The translations under genes were made by a program, and so were the position numbers. Of a stretch of 64,000 bases of DNA, positions 22,201-34,315 are shown in pieces. Positions within the stretch are counted from its first letter, which is position 1. Every line of letters begins with the position of its first letter. Source of the stretch: Xylogone sp. PMI_703 (taxonomy: Eukaryota > Ascomycota > Leotiomycetes); contig JAJTUQ010000003.1 of assembly GCA_021399445.1 (NCBI GenBank), positions 5,270,001-5,334,000 on the forward strand, given 5' to 3'. The notes below the pieces were generated by a model, which saw nothing but the letters and a program-made list of their open reading frames with translations, was not told the DNA's origin and did no database searches.

Positions 22201-22794
22201 CCTGCTGGTCTCTCGCCTACACTGCCCAGAGAGCCAGAGGACGCTGGTAGAATACGGAGGCAGACCAAGCAAATCTACGCCCTAGCCCCGATCGGGGGGT
22301 TGACAGGGCACGAAGGTACCACCGCAGTCACTCTGGGCTGTGTCTCCCACCCCGGCGGTACATCATCGGTACTCGTGGGACCTAGGCGACCGAATCCACT
22401 GTGACGTGTGGCTATGGCAGGCGGAGCGATGGAAGCTCGTCGCGGCCAACCGACGGCGCAGTGTTGACTGCAAGTGCTGTCGCACAGTAAGCTCCAAGCT
22501 CTGAGAAGCTACGTGGATCGCCGACTGCTCCAAACAAGCTCCGCTGAGCTTTCTCTCTAGTCCAACCTGGCCCATCCGGGGTGAGCAGATGTTCAATTGC
22601 TATAAGAGAGCTGCTTACACCTACTTTTTGGATGGAGCCCTGCAAAGAACCAACGCTGGCATAAGACGCTCGTTATCTTATCGCACCAACAGAACTTCCA
22701 GTGGTTTAATATCTACGGGCCAGGCCATCGGTCCCAGCACCACTCCTTCTCCTCGACTCCTCGCCTCCTTCTCTCTTCGCTTTCAGCTCTCAAG
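19215..22794. other. 3.6-kb intergenic region; no supported gene
   Basis: This holds the promoters of the two divergent Zn2Cys6 genes. Open frames are short and without motifs. One 61-codon minus frame at 20424-20609 contains a hydrophobic stretch (VAAVGLSIFFFLAG) but has no support as a gene. A G-rich run occurs at 20976-20990. The last 150 bases before 22795 are pyrimidine-rich (CTCCTTCTC type), as expected near a fungal transcription start. Confidence 0.5.
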
Positions 22795-24498
22795 ATGTGG
22801 GCTACTCCGGTCGTTGAACAAGAGAATATCTTGCCGCAGGTCAAAAGATTTGCCTGTGATCGATGCCACGACCAGAAACTTCGCTGTACCCGGCCTCAGG
22901 AGGGGGAATCGTGTGTACGCTGCCAGAGAGCTGGTGTCAGCTGCAATGTCAGTGCAACGCAGCCGACGGGTCGCCCTAGGAAGTCGACCGGCCCTCTGCC
23001 AGAAAAGAAGAGCAGTCCTTCGAATTCGAACGCGCGAGAGGCTATAGTAGATGCCTCATCCTCCGAGCGTGACAACAAAGCATTATCATCAGTATCAGAG
23101 CGCAGTGCAGAATCGGCGCGAGAGAGTTCCGCGCCAACTCCTGATACCAACAGTCTTCACAGCAGCGGCCGAGAAAGCTGGGAGACATTCGCTTCGGGCT
23201 CCTCGGTGTGCATCTCACCAGCGCCCATCACCTCCCAAGCATATGTCCAGCCATTGTCCGCAGAGGACTATGCCGACTTGCTGGCTTGCTCCCCGGAGCA
23301 AGCATACTATAACAACAGTATGGATCTCTCCGACATGCCTGAATGTAGGCCGCTCCCACTCGATTTCGTCATTAGTCTGGATAGTCGAACTGACTTGGAC
23401 ACTGTAGCTTCGTATCTTCCCACCCCGGGGCCCAAATCCAAAAAACGGAAAACCAGCACCACGGGCAGCATTGGCCTCTATGACAATCCCATGTCCATGT
23501 CTCCTCCTATGCTCGACCATGAAACTTCTGCACGCATCACTTCTTTCCTCGAATTCGATATGCCTGCCATTAATCCCGTGATCACCGCATCCACAGAACA
23601 TGGAGTCGCACCAGATCTGGTGTCGATGATGAACGCTCAAACCCCGCAAAATGAATCTACCCACTCCGAGACTCTTTCCAAGTTGCAGACGGAAATAGAT
23701 GCCTGCTCGGAAAGAATCATGTTCCAGGCACGAAAGATGAGCACCGCATTGAACTCGTACGCCACGAAAAGCCAGAAGCTGTCAGAGGCATTGGGCGTGC
23801 TCCTGTCTCGAGCCGAGAGATTCATTGAGCTCATCACCTGTATCTGCCGTACTTTCAACTCCATCACCCCTAGCCGTCCTTCATCTCCTGCACCCAGGTA
23901 TCAGCAGCAGCCGCCCAACGCAATGGAGACCCCACCAAACTTTTCCAATGGCCAGATGTTCTTGAATGTGCCCTCGGATAACAACCGAGCTCTGAGCACC
24001 GGTACCTTCTACTCGATGCTAGAGTGCCACGTTCGACTATTGTCAGCATACGATACCACACTCGACACGATGGCATCGCGTCTCTTGGAACTGGAGAGCT
24101 TCGACACCGCCTCCACGCTCACCAGTGCTCTCTCCATTGGCTCCTTCGTCGTCCCATTTGGAGCCATCATCGAAACAATCCTACACCTACAAGTTATTTC
24201 CCACCAGCTTAGCCGGCTGGAGTCAGCTCGACGCGCTATTTTCCTAAAACTACGACCCCAACACCAAGTTAAGACCTCGAAAACAATACCACAACGTCTG
24301 GGACTGTGCCATCGCGGCCGCTCGCCATCCGTCAGCATGGTGGATTTCAAGCTAGAAGAGATCCAAGAGCGCGAGAGGGCGCTAAAAACGAAGCTCCTGC
24401 GGATTGAGAATCTCGCAGAGAGCCTGAAGCAAGTGCAGAGTAATCGCGACGGATACCCCGAGGATTTTGATTTACTGGAGAACTGGAGACTGGAGTAA
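22795..24498 (+). CDS. Zn2Cys6 transcription factor, secondary-metabolism type
   Basis: This is a 567-residue single-exon protein. The N-terminal cluster reads C-DR-C-HDQKLR-C-TRPQEGES-C-VR-C-QRAGVS-C (about residues 21-51) and is followed by the GRPRKS basic segment seen in pathway-specific regulators. A low-complexity Ser/Pro linker contains a KSKKRK patch that could be a nuclear-localisation signal. The C-terminal half is mainly helical (LSKLQTEIDACSERI, MLECHVRLLSAYDTTLDTM, IIETILHLQVISHQLSRLESA), as in the regulatory domain of such factors, and it ends with a charged helix. A target is not visible. It lies 13 kb from the PKS-NRPS edge, so a role in that cluster is possible but unproven. 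Confidence 0.88.
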   Translation: MWATPVVEQENILPQVKRFACDRCHDQKLRCTRPQEGESCVRCQRAGVSCNVSATQPTGRPRKSTGPLPEKKSSPSNSNAREAIVDASSSERDNKALSSVSERSAESARESSAPTPDTNSLHSSGRESWETFASGSSVCISPAPITSQAYVQPLSAEDYADLLACSPEQAYYNNSMDLSDMPECRPLPLDFVISLDSRTDLDTVASYLPTPGPKSKKRKTSTTGSIGLYDNPMSMSPPMLDHETSARITSFLEFDMPAINPVITASTEHGVAPDLVSMMNAQTPQNESTHSETLSKLQTEIDACSERIMFQARKMSTALNSYATKSQKLSEALGVLLSRAERFIELITCICRTFNSITPSRPSSPAPRYQQQPPNAMETPPNFSNGQMFLNVPSDNNRALSTGTFYSMLECHVRLLSAYDTTLDTMASRLLELESFDTASTLTSALSIGSFVVPFGAIIETILHLQVISHQLSRLESARRAIFLKLRPQHQVKTSKTIPQRLGLCHRGRSPSVSMVDFKLEEIQERERALKTKLLRIENLAESLKQVQSNRDGYPEDFDLLENWRLE

Positions 24499-25899
24499 AA
24501 AGTAATCACAAATTATTGTACATGAATTAATGATTGGATATTCCCCCTTGTGGAAGGTTTTATTTACTATTACTAGGCTATGGATGCATTGGATGGTGCT
24601 AGGATTGGGAGTTGGCGGCATGCATTTTGGTGGCTATTAGGCTGGCCCCAACTGCTCTTTTTGCATATAGATGCTTCGGATAGCCTTAAGAGTTCGGCAT
24701 CAAATGAACAAAATGAACGTATAACATGCTTCCTCAATTGATTTGTGAGCTTTTGGCAGAACCATCTTTTACATGAGATTTTAATTCGTCCAATTGGGCC
24801 CCGGAGAAGGCTACATTTGGCAGACCTATGACCAGTTACGCAGGACTGCATACTTCTCACTCACTAGAGCCGGAAAGAACCTCTCAACTATACTAACCAG
24901 TGCGTATGCATCAAAAGCACCCAAAATCCCAGCGCACCCTACCCTATTGTGACAAATCAATAACAACCCACCACCTAATTGCGACTCGCATCAAGTGTTC
25001 GCGCTTTGCAAGCAAAAACCTGAAACAACCGTCGGCAGCATGTAGATCCCCAGATAGGAAAGTTTGGAAGCTTTACCGACTATTACGCTGGTACGTACCC
25101 ACCGGAATGTTGTAAACCAAGTACGGTAGACTCTCAGGAACGCTATGACCACATTATTATTGTAGACGGGGTAGATTTTATGGCTAGTCTTGGGAGAGAG
25201 AAAGGAATGTATGCTCATCCCTACTCAGCTTACGTTACGGCATTGGGGGGCACGCTAAACTTAAATAGCTGGGGTTCTAACTCGACATAGTAAGAAAAGG
25301 ATTGGCTCCACAGTACTCCGTACGGTATTGTACTGTAATATGCCCCCGCTCACGATTTAAAATCAGGGCTCCGCCGGCGGATTACTTTCGTAATTCTTGG
25401 GGGCCGGTGGTTAGTTTTATTTCACGGATGTAAGATTACATTTATAGTTCTGTGCCACATCATCCAGAACTTACCGGTATTCCCGCTCTTTTTCTAGTTT
25501 CTAGTATAGGTTATCTGGTGGTGACGTCGAATACGACGGTGTTTATAGCCTATGGTGACTGCAACGTCTCTCACTTTTGACGATTGGTGTTTCCGTTACC
25601 CCAGAATCTCTTCTCATGCCGCCCAATTGGCTGGCAATGCGATTCTTGAATTATCACTGAGGAAGAAAACACGAACGCACAGATGTCAGGGTGTGATCGT
25701 CTCCTCAGGCTTTACGAGTACGACGTATCTACCCTGGGATATTATGTCACCCAAGGCTAGTCTTATCAAGGAAGCTGGGAGCGAATGTGGATTGTTTAGT
25801 CTTTGCTAGAATAGTAATCCTATGAATCCATCTCCCGGGTCATGCCTGGTGTGCTTTGCCATGGTAATATGCTGTTATGGAGTACTCAGAGAGTCTCAT

Positions 25900-26022
25900 G
25901 GCACCCGGGTTTGAGGCTATCCTGTAGGGGAAATGTGAATATAGTGCGTATTGTGAACACTAAAATGATTCGGCAGACATGCCATGGAGCCGTTAATACA
26001 AAGGTTTAGCTCAAGACCTGAT
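25900..26022. repeat. Diverged copy of a short inverted-repeat element (MITE-like)
   Basis: This stretch shares its internal organisation with 32086-32214. Both contain AGTGCGTATTGT followed by AACACTA near one end, and GTTAATACA/CGTAATACA followed by a TTAGCTC sequence at the other. Here the terminal arms are badly eroded (GGGTTTGAGGCTA against TTTAGCTCAAGACC). It is non-coding. It is read as the older of two copies of one non-autonomous element; the shared core is direct evidence, the element class is inference. Confidence 0.5.
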
Positions 26023-27182
26023 GGTTGTGAGGTAAGACCTATCTATGGCAACTGTACCATTGTACTAGCCACGTATTTGTCCTGTGTATAGCAATTAAGT
26101 ACGGGTACAGTATCGAACCTGGGTAACTATAATTATGTTACTTTTGATATATTTGAATAGGACGGCATAGTCTAACCGCGATACAGCCTGTGTATAACAT
26201 CTCCCTGCTCCATCACTCCAGATACGGCAAGAGCTCTTTGCAGTTAGTTTTGCAGAAAACGTATGCCTATGCCGAAAAAAGGCGGGAGACGTGCCGAACC
26301 CTCCCAGAAGGAGGTCCCGATATGAAGATCCGAACAATATGGTCGGCCCGTACTCTATTGACTGGATCGGGAAATCAAACCTTCATTCACATTGCAATAA
26401 TAGAGTAAAGTAGTAATGGAGTGAATTTTGCGACGTGAGCCATGGAATAATTTTTAGTCGCCAATTCAAAACGCCGGTATTTTCGTGGCTTTGCTCACAT
26501 AAGATTTGCGTGCACTTTACTTAAATGAAGTGTTGAATGTTAGTGTTTATAACAGTGGCTTTTGTGGCTTTTTCACCAAGTGCTGTATTCGGATAATAGT
26601 AGGCTGAATGATTAATTTCCGATTTTGAGTTCTAAAGGTCTATAATTGTCTTATTATTCATTCGGTGCCGAGGAATGACAAATTCACCGCACTGCATTGT
26701 TTTCGGTACACTATGACCTCTGAATAGATGCTGTTTCATGGCTAAAATAGGTTATCTAGCCAACTTAGACGCTGTTCTAAAAATTCGATTTGTTTGATTC
26801 GTGTGATTAAGTGTGATACTTCAATGTCTTTTTATACTTTCCAGCGAGATTTGTATAAGCTCATCAATATCTACATCAAGTTTAATCTAAATCACAAAAG
26901 TTATTCAAGGTAAGTGTCGAAAAGCTTGTAAATGGTAAAGGGTTTTACCTCACTTGTAACTTGTAAGGAATCATGTACAACCAGTCCACCTCAGAAAGCA
27001 TTTCTAGCATATGCGTGCCTTAAGGGCTATTCTACAGTGAGCCTACTCCGGCTTTTGGGGTGACCACTGGGGTTGTGAGAAACTGTACCTCAGGGCTAGC
27101 GCTGTGAGCGGAGATATGTGGTCTGGTAGGCCTCCGGGACCTTACGGAGCTTTCGGAGCCTACAGGCCAGGAACCGGAGAGT

Positions 27183-27470
27183 ACGGTATTACACAAATTC
27201 AACAATAGCCAACGGCCGAAGGGCATTGGCGTACAGTGGAGTGATAGCTGTACAGGTCAGAGAGTATTCAACCCCTAGCCAATAGTCATTGCTACACTCT
27301 GACTATTGGCGTAGGTAGCAATGACTATTGGCGTAGAGAGCTATAATCAAAATTCAGAGCAATAAGGTGCTCCTAGCCAGAGGTCGGTAGCTTCCAGTAG
27401 ATACGGTATTTAAATCCAACAAGCCAATAGCCAGAGAGGAGCGAGGACTGTTGGCGTACAGAGCTATAGA
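27183..27470. repeat. Cluster of short inverted and direct repeats around TATTGGCGTA
   Basis: A perfect 18-base inverted repeat pairs 27278-27295 (GCCAATAGTCATTGCTAC) with 27315-27332. The unit GACTATTGGCGTA is also repeated directly at 27301 and 27324, and related TTGGCGTACAG copies occur near 27227 and 27447, each preceded by a similar TACGGTATT...CAA...AGCCA block. The arrangement looks like a degraded nested or tandem insertion of one small element. No coding frame is associated with it. Confidence 0.55.
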
Positions 27471-29181
27471 GCCAACAGTTAATTTCGAAGGATTATAAAC
27501 TCGTCAGTACTTGTGGTGCTTATAGATGCTGGTCAGAATAAACGAATCTACTGTATATGTGTCTGGTTCCATAATTAGGAGCTCTCGATGGAAACTTTCA
27601 ATATTTATTTTTCGTTAATGTGAATGAATCGGCGTGCCGGCAGCCACTGATGGACCTTGGTGGAAGGATAAAAGTCGGGTTAGACAAACGGTCGACTCAG
27701 ATGCACCGCCGGGATATGACTCAATTGGTTAAATATTTATCACAAGGTAAAATAAGGAAGGCAGGGGGTGGATTTGGAAAAAATGGGGGAAAGGAGAATA
27801 CAGCTACGAAGGTTTCTTTATTAGTTGTATTGTATATTCATGCAAAATTTTTGGTCGTGTGCATTTTATCATACTCCCGTTCTCTATGCATGGCATTAAT
27901 TTAAGACATCAATTAGAGTACGGTATAGCCCAATCATATCATAGCAACCAAATAAAAGCTTGGCAATCTAAGCATGCGGCATTTTTACGAAGAGCATATC
28001 CAAAGCCGCGATGCATACCTCTTCTGGACGATCCCAGTATGACGATCAGCGCCCATGATACCGCAGCGACGCGGCCAAAAACCGATACAGTTTGCCTTTC
28101 TGCAGATACTAGGATAGATATGGAACGATTACGTACTCCAGCTGCTGGCACTTGGCCGCATCAAAATCAGGAAGATCGATTGGGAGGATTCAGAGAGGTT
28201 TACAAAGGGGGGCGGAAGGACAAGGGTCAAAAACAATGGTATATTATGCAGCAATGCAGCACTACATGTCGGTGCTTGAGATAGCCGAGTGCCGACAATG
28301 TTGCAATGACGACAAAAGAGGAATGTCAAATAGGAAAAGTGAAAAGAAAGAAGAGCAGGAAAGGTAGGAGATGAGATGTTATAGTCACAGCGTTCAAGTA
28401 GTGCGGAGGATTGCGAGTCTTTTGGCTTGAGCTCTGATGTGACGTTTTATGCAGTCGCAAGTTTATTACTTCTACTTTAATGGTTTCTGTAAAAATGTGA
28501 GCAGGGGTAGGCTATGAGTTCAAGTGTATCAGACGGATTGTGCTCTTGAGTTAATAAGTTGGACATGCAAATAGTACCTGTAAGTATTCCCAGTCAAGAT
28601 GACTTGTAAGAAGTTTGATAGACCACACGGAATTAGTTAGCTATGGCTTAACTAAAGCTCTACAGACTTTGAATCATAACTCTTTATACGATTACCTAGG
28701 ATGGAAAGATTATATCAAGTGTACCTGAACATTCAATGAACGACAAAGACATCATATAACTAGCTGTGAACTCTATGACAGTGCAGATAGTCGAAACTAT
28801 ACAGGCCTCATCTGGAGGATGAACCATGTTCTGTACACCCCTGGATGAGATGCCGGGTGCAAGAGTAAATGAAATCCAGAATCCAGGCAAATGCATATTT
28901 GGGATATTCCAAAAAGGAGTATCAAGAGATTAATGGATGAATGAGGGAAGTTGCAAAGCAGGAAGGTGATCATCACTCGGGATTGAGAAATCAGAAGATC
29001 TAAGATATGAATTATTTTTGGATATATAGCTTGAAGTCAGCTTCGAACGTTTTCCACTTTACCGCCCCCTTAGACACAAGAAAAACTGCAATACGGATAG
29101 TAGGTATACACACAAAAAGAAAATTGCGCCGGGCGTATCTTATATAGCGATGACAAGAAAGTATCTAAACGAAGACCCAGT

Positions 29182-31056
29182 TTACCACGAGAAAGCCTCT
29201 TCCATGTAGTCGATGTTACCTTGGTGCTGTCGACTGCGGACGGCAAGGCGTACCTCGTCGCTAAGCGCGCCTGGCCCACACACGGAAACACCAAGTGTGC
29301 CGATTTGGTTCTCCATCTCGCTGCCAAGGAGGGAATTAATATCGGGGCGGCCAGGGAAGATCTGGACGATTTCACTGGGGCTCGGGGTGGCCTCAGTTGA
29401 TTGTGAGCTTGAAACGAAAATCTTGATACGCAGCACTTCGTGGCTCATTTCCATGGCCGCGATTTCAGCGAGCCAGGGCCGAATCCACGCGATATGCTCA
29501 ACTTCCTTTGTGATCCAGACCAGTACCGCCTTGCGAGTCGCCGAGGTGCCATTTTTACATTTCTCGAGAATGTCGCGCACATGTGGTAGGGGGTCAGTGA
29601 TGCCCACACCTCCCCCGAACAGCACGACAGTGCCATAAGAGCGCATGTCATGCAGCCCACCGTATGGACCCTCGAGGAAACCACGAACCGTCATTCGGCC
29701 TTCCTTGCTTTCTGCCGCCTTTTTGCACAACTTGCCAGTGAAACCCTTTTGCCCGCGAACAAGGAATGACATGGTCGTCTTCTTGGTGACGTCGAGTTCA
29801 TCTGCCTTCTCAATGTCTAATTGCGCGCCATGAGCATCGCTCCAAGCGACTGTGAATGGGTGTGACTGCCAGTAGCTGAGAGAAGGCATATAAACGTAAG
29901 CGTGTTGACCGGGCTTGAACATCCAAGGTCGAGCCAAAGTTACTGTGACACGGACACAGTTGCCAGGTAATGACTCGACAAGCATTTCTGTGCCACCAGC
30001 CCCGAAGTTACGATAGATCACCCGGGCAGCACGAGCAATGTGGTCTAAGATCCACATGGCTATGGAAGGGTATAAGAAGTCGGTCTGCCAGTACCTTTGC
30101 AGTTTCACGTGATAGAACAATGTGACTAAAGCGCCAATGCTAAGCAAGATGTGAAGGATCTTGAAAGTTTCGTAGGAGACATGTCGGAAGATGCTTAATG
30201 ACTGAACAAAAATAGTCAAGAAGAAGACGGCAGCCTGGAAGTACATTAGCATATTGTCCATGATACCGAAGGTAGAGACAGTGATACTTACGAAAAAGCC
30301 CCAGGCAACAAATATAGCTTCAAACGCGGCGACTAGAGTCAGGTGCTCACCGACTAATTCTCCGACCGGGACAAAAAATAGTATCATGTGAGCAAGAGCT
30401 TCCATGGCGACAATCCGTCCGAACCATCTGTGAAATAGATTGAAAGTATCAAAGGACATTCCAAGTATCGGGATCAGTGGGTTGTTCCGGCCTGCTGTGA
30501 GAATGAGAGGGATTATGTTAAAGGTGGCCATCGTACCCGTCCTGTTCCTAAGGAGGGCGCATACGATACTTGCATCCACAGACCAGTCGATATAGAGTAC
30601 GCATAGGAGAGCGCTCACACCTATGTAGGCAGCCACAAAGGCAAATTGTAGTCTTGTCGGGAGGGTGCCAGCGTTCAGGGAGGTGCCAACTCTGAACTCG
30701 CGGTTGACCCGTTTGTTGAAGATAGGTGCGTATAGGACATGCTTTTTGAAGAATGAATCCGTACCTGAAGTTGCTGCAAAGTACCGCTGAGTCTTGCCCT
30801 CCAAGGATGAGACGGTTCGGATGTATTTATTTCGTTGATTAAAAATCCGCCGGACTAGCATGATTGCGAGAAGTGCTAGAATGCTGACAGCGAAATAGGC
30901 CATGAGCTTGCGGTTCAGAGCATTCGCCTCATTGTAGACGATGAGAAGTGCTGGTCCATCTGGAGTATTGAGGCCAGATCCGATTCCCTCCCTGACTACT
31001 ATAACGCCTCCTGTTTGACCTCCTGCGGCTCTCGCGGTACCAGCATGAGATGCCAT
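29182..31056 (-). CDS. FRE-family ferric/cupric reductase transmembrane component
   Basis: This 624-residue single-exon flavocytochrome moves electrons from NADPH through FAD and two haems to metal ions outside the plasma membrane. The ferric-reductase membrane domain (about residues 140-320) has the paired haem ligands at the usual spacing: His209/His223 and His302/His316, each His-X13-His. The FAD-binding loop HPFT is at 399-402, followed by the NAD-binding part with GPYGG (463-467) and GGGVGIT (481-487), and a C-terminal CGPG motif. The protein ends in NIDYMEEAFSW, as this family usually does. N-terminal hydrophobic segments around 52-68 fit a further membrane helix. Family proteins often respond to iron or copper starvation; no regulatory site was identified here. 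Confidence 0.93.
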   Translation of the reverse strand: MASHAGTARAAGGQTGGVIVVREGIGSGLNTPDGPALLIVYNEANALNRKLMAYFAVSILALLAIMLVRRIFNQRNKYIRTVSSLEGKTQRYFAATSGTDSFFKKHVLYAPIFNKRVNREFRVGTSLNAGTLPTRLQFAFVAAYIGVSALLCVLYIDWSVDASIVCALLRNRTGTMATFNIIPLILTAGRNNPLIPILGMSFDTFNLFHRWFGRIVAMEALAHMILFFVPVGELVGEHLTLVAAFEAIFVAWGFFVSITVSTFGIMDNMLMYFQAAVFFLTIFVQSLSIFRHVSYETFKILHILLSIGALVTLFYHVKLQRYWQTDFLYPSIAMWILDHIARAARVIYRNFGAGGTEMLVESLPGNCVRVTVTLARPWMFKPGQHAYVYMPSLSYWQSHPFTVAWSDAHGAQLDIEKADELDVTKKTTMSFLVRGQKGFTGKLCKKAAESKEGRMTVRGFLEGPYGGLHDMRSYGTVVLFGGGVGITDPLPHVRDILEKCKNGTSATRKAVLVWITKEVEHIAWIRPWLAEIAAMEMSHEVLRIKIFVSSSQSTEATPSPSEIVQIFPGRPDINSLLGSEMENQIGTLGVSVCGPGALSDEVRLAVRSRQHQGNIDYMEEAFSW

Positions 31057-33831
31057 GCTTTAGGCTTCGCACGGTGAATGAATGCTGTGATATATCGTAA
31101 ACTCAGACGGTGATCTTTATATCAAGAGAATAAAATATGTCCTTTCAGATCCTGATCATGAGCTCCTTGTTACTTATAAAGAATGAGTTTGAGTGAACGG
31201 AAGTCTACAAGCTTCCTCGAGTCCAGCGAGGGAGGGTAGATCCACCGGTTAGTATAGCCCAAGGGACTGATTGAGAATTGGCACACAGCAAGGACAGCAA
31301 CGAAGGCGGTTTTCATTGAGATCTTATCAACTTGCAAACAACCAAGTGGGAAACAGTGGAACGCGTGGCCAGCAACTCTGCTTTGCTCTAGGCCGTTCCA
31401 TCACAGACCAAAAGTATGAGACAGCTAACGCGCGTTTGCCCGGCCCCCAATGTCACAACGTTGATTGATCTGCAATCTTGAGCTCTCGGCCAGCTGTACT
31501 CCCCAGAATCGCCATGAAAGCCTGCACTGAAACGGGCTTTGCCCAGTTCGTCTAGTTTCGAACATGAGGAAGTAGAATGGATGGGGCTCGAGGTCCCTCG
31601 GTGCCAGTTCGGAGGCGTCGTAGACTATGAGCAAATCAAGTAACCTGAATATGGGAGTTGCAGAATAGCAAAGAAACATGTTGCCGGGAAAGGGCGGGAA
31701 ATGTCGGTCACTCAGCGCCTGTTCAGGAAGTTGAGACTCGCGCTACTGATTATGCAGTTGTATAATCGCCGTGCAATATATTAAGTTGACAATTGCATAT
31801 GAATATTGATAAAGCGCCGGGGTCAAGGGTCGTATACTGGGAGAAATCGCGTCAGCAGCTAATCTAAGCCATGATCTATCATATTATCTCCGTATATTGC
31901 TAGTAATATCTACCACCTATCGTTGATCCAGTTGATGGTACCTCTATGACCTTCTTCCTCCTGATCCCCTCACCTTCCGGAAGAGGAACAACATTATTTC
32001 GACACGTGTCATATGTCGAAGCGCGGATACATATTCTAGAGGCATCAGAATATTGATTTGTAACTTTACTATCGTATTTTCTCAGTCAAATGGCCCTCGA
32101 GCTAGATAGCGAATGTAACGCGATACAGTGCGTATTGTCAACACTAGGAGGTTGATCACTCGGTAAATATACCGCAGAGCGTAATACAGGGGCCTTAGCT
32201 CGAGGGCAATTTGATTGAGAATATACGGTACCCCTATGAAGCTCGGTGTTTACCCTGCTGTTAGGCTCCTGAGAAGAATCTTCTTTGAAACAGTTACAGC
32301 CATCATGGTGTACGTAGACACTGTCAACAAAAAGGAGTTGAGGACGTAGTTTCTTATTTTAGTAATCCCTAGCTTTCTACAACGAGGGTTTCAATGCGAT
32401 GATCTGAGGACGAAATGAAACTTTTATTGAGGCAACGTAACTCATTTCTGTGCTGTCCGAGCTCTCATGCCTTGGGTTGTCGTCGGAAGGTCCATGTATT
32501 TTATGCAGATGAGCATAATTTATGCGAAGTTACCCTCAAGATAAGGTTATTACCTCGGATCTTAGTGGTTCGGCTGTGTTACCCCGATCGCACTAGGATT
32601 ACACGTAGCCTAGCAAGTTTTATGAATTATAACGCATTCGTCCTCCAATCAGAAGGGCTATTCCGTATCCCCATGCATGAAAGTGAAAAATGCTGTGACG
32701 AAAAGCAAGGGATAGATTACGTTGGTACATTCATAATTAATCGGTATGAGTAAATTCCGGATATTTACAGTAGTCATATTAATGTATTATGGATCTATAA
32801 TTAAGCCAATCAAAACTAAGGGACCGTCCCTAGCACAGCGCTGTAAATTAATCATGATGAATGTTTTATCAATGTAGTTGCCCAATACAATCATATCATT
32901 ACTGCTAGACAATATCCGCCGCGAGTTACCTTAATCTTCCATATTTTGCCGGCGACGAAAGAGCCCTTCCGTGCTTCCACATAGCCGCAGAACATCTCGG
33001 CATCCGCAACGTGAAAGCCATTCCTATATCTTACAGCAATAGCAACCGTTCAGCGTGGCCTGGCTTGTGGCTTGCATCGTGGCGCTTTTAACACCCGGAA
33101 TGGTCACGAGATTTAGGGTCTGTGGCGTCGACTTCCCCGCATTACATAGTGTCTTGATTGCCGTGTTGACTTTTAAGAAGTATACAGACCGGAAGGATAC
33201 TTGGCAGACGCTTTCACGCTGGGCGTCGCACACAGTAATTCTACTGTCGCTAGACTCTTCACAGGGCCTTCACGGGTTCTAGATTCGAGACTTGCCCTCC
33301 TGATGAAAATTTATGAGTGGTCGATCAGATTCTACAGCCCAGACAAAGCCACGTATAGGGCTACCACCCTTAACTCGGGACCGAGATTGTCTGGATCACC
33401 CTCGATGTAACAGTCATCTCGGGACCGACTTTTGAAATAGAACCCTGGGGGGGATCATAGTTCAGACTTTGGTAACCCAAGGAGTGGTAAAACGTTACAA
33501 CGCAGTGGAATTGGATATGCATAATCGGCATTAAGTGTTTTATTCACGTGTTTTTCATTAGGGAAGAAACATATTACAAAGTAGAGGACAGCAGAGGCCT
33601 ACGGACGATATCCTGCCCCCATCAACCCTTTAAAACAATTCACTTGTCAGTATATTCAAGGAGCATGCTATTCAATTCTGTTTTACAGTCAAACCACTGA
33701 GCCGGACTTCTCATTCACTCTACTTTTTCACTGTTACATCTTCAAGGATCACAATGTCTTGTTTATGTGAATATAGAAGATGTGGGTTGTTGTCTCCCGT
33801 ATTCAATATCCCAATAACTCTCCTTTTTGCC
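31057..33831. other. Intergenic region with one inverted-repeat element; no supported gene
   Basis: The first few hundred bases should hold the ferric reductase promoter. Frames such as 32415-32753 and 33055-33282 on the plus strand lack recognisable motifs. A 129-base inverted-repeat element at 32086-32214 is listed separately. Confidence 0.5.
32086..32214. repeat. 129-bp element with 19-bp terminal inverted repeats (MITE-like)
   Basis: The ends 32086-32104 and 32196-32214 are inverted copies of TCAAATKGCCCTCGAGCTA with one mismatch. The inside is non-coding and shares the AGTGCGTATTGT and TAATACA blocks with 25900-26022, so at least two copies of the family are present. No clear target-site duplication was identified. 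Classification as a miniature inverted-repeat transposable element is inferred from size, terminal repeats and copy number. Confidence 0.65.
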
Positions 33832-33951
33832 TATAAATAGTTCTACCACACCCCTCTTCCATCAATCCTTTCTATTTTACTTTTTTCTTTTCCTCCATAC
33901 CTAATCAACATACAGTCTTCTCGGAATTCCGAAGCTGGAATCCTGACCATG
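33832..33951 (+). promoter_or_regulatory. Core-promoter-like block (TATAAATAG, pyrimidine run, ATG)
   Basis: TATAAATAG at 33832-33840 is followed by a strong C/T-rich tract (33845-33900) and then an ATG at 33949. This order is typical of well-expressed fungal genes. The ATG opens only a short frame (MNLFDDISHDQPAVV...), which could be a first exon of the hypothetical gene at 34316-34890. That link is an inference. Confidence 0.4.
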
Positions 33952-34315
33952 AATTTATTTGACGATATCAGCCATGATCAACCTGCAGTTGTTATTATTT
34001 TCTACGGGATATTTTCAGCACCTACCATTGGAAGCACAATGGAGATGTGCGTGTCACGTCATTTAGTTCAACATAGCGCACCGGGTAAATAGTGATTTGC
34101 TCTTGGCACATAGGAACGCGTCTGAGCAAGTTAGGGAATCATCGACGTGTTCTGGTAATATTCACTTTTCTTTTCCCTCAGATATCTTCTTCGATCATAT
34201 CATCTTTTACAGAATCATAGCCATATCTTACTGACATCTTTTTTTCCACAGTCACATATCTTCACTTCCATCTGTCGTCCTGGCAAATCTATCAGAATCA
34301 GTTTCGGGCCCGGGA

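Larger units (their letters stand above)
24499..29181. other. 4.7-kb AT-rich gene-poor region with short repeats
   Basis: No gene could be supported. The region contains a diverged copy of a small fold-back element (25900-26022) and a cluster of short inverted and direct repeats (27183-27470), each listed separately. Frames such as 25552-25809 and 27620-27904 on the plus strand are under 100 codons, with no motif and no splice-linked partner. It is likely old repeat-rich DNA between the regulator and the ferric reductase gene. Confidence 0.5.
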
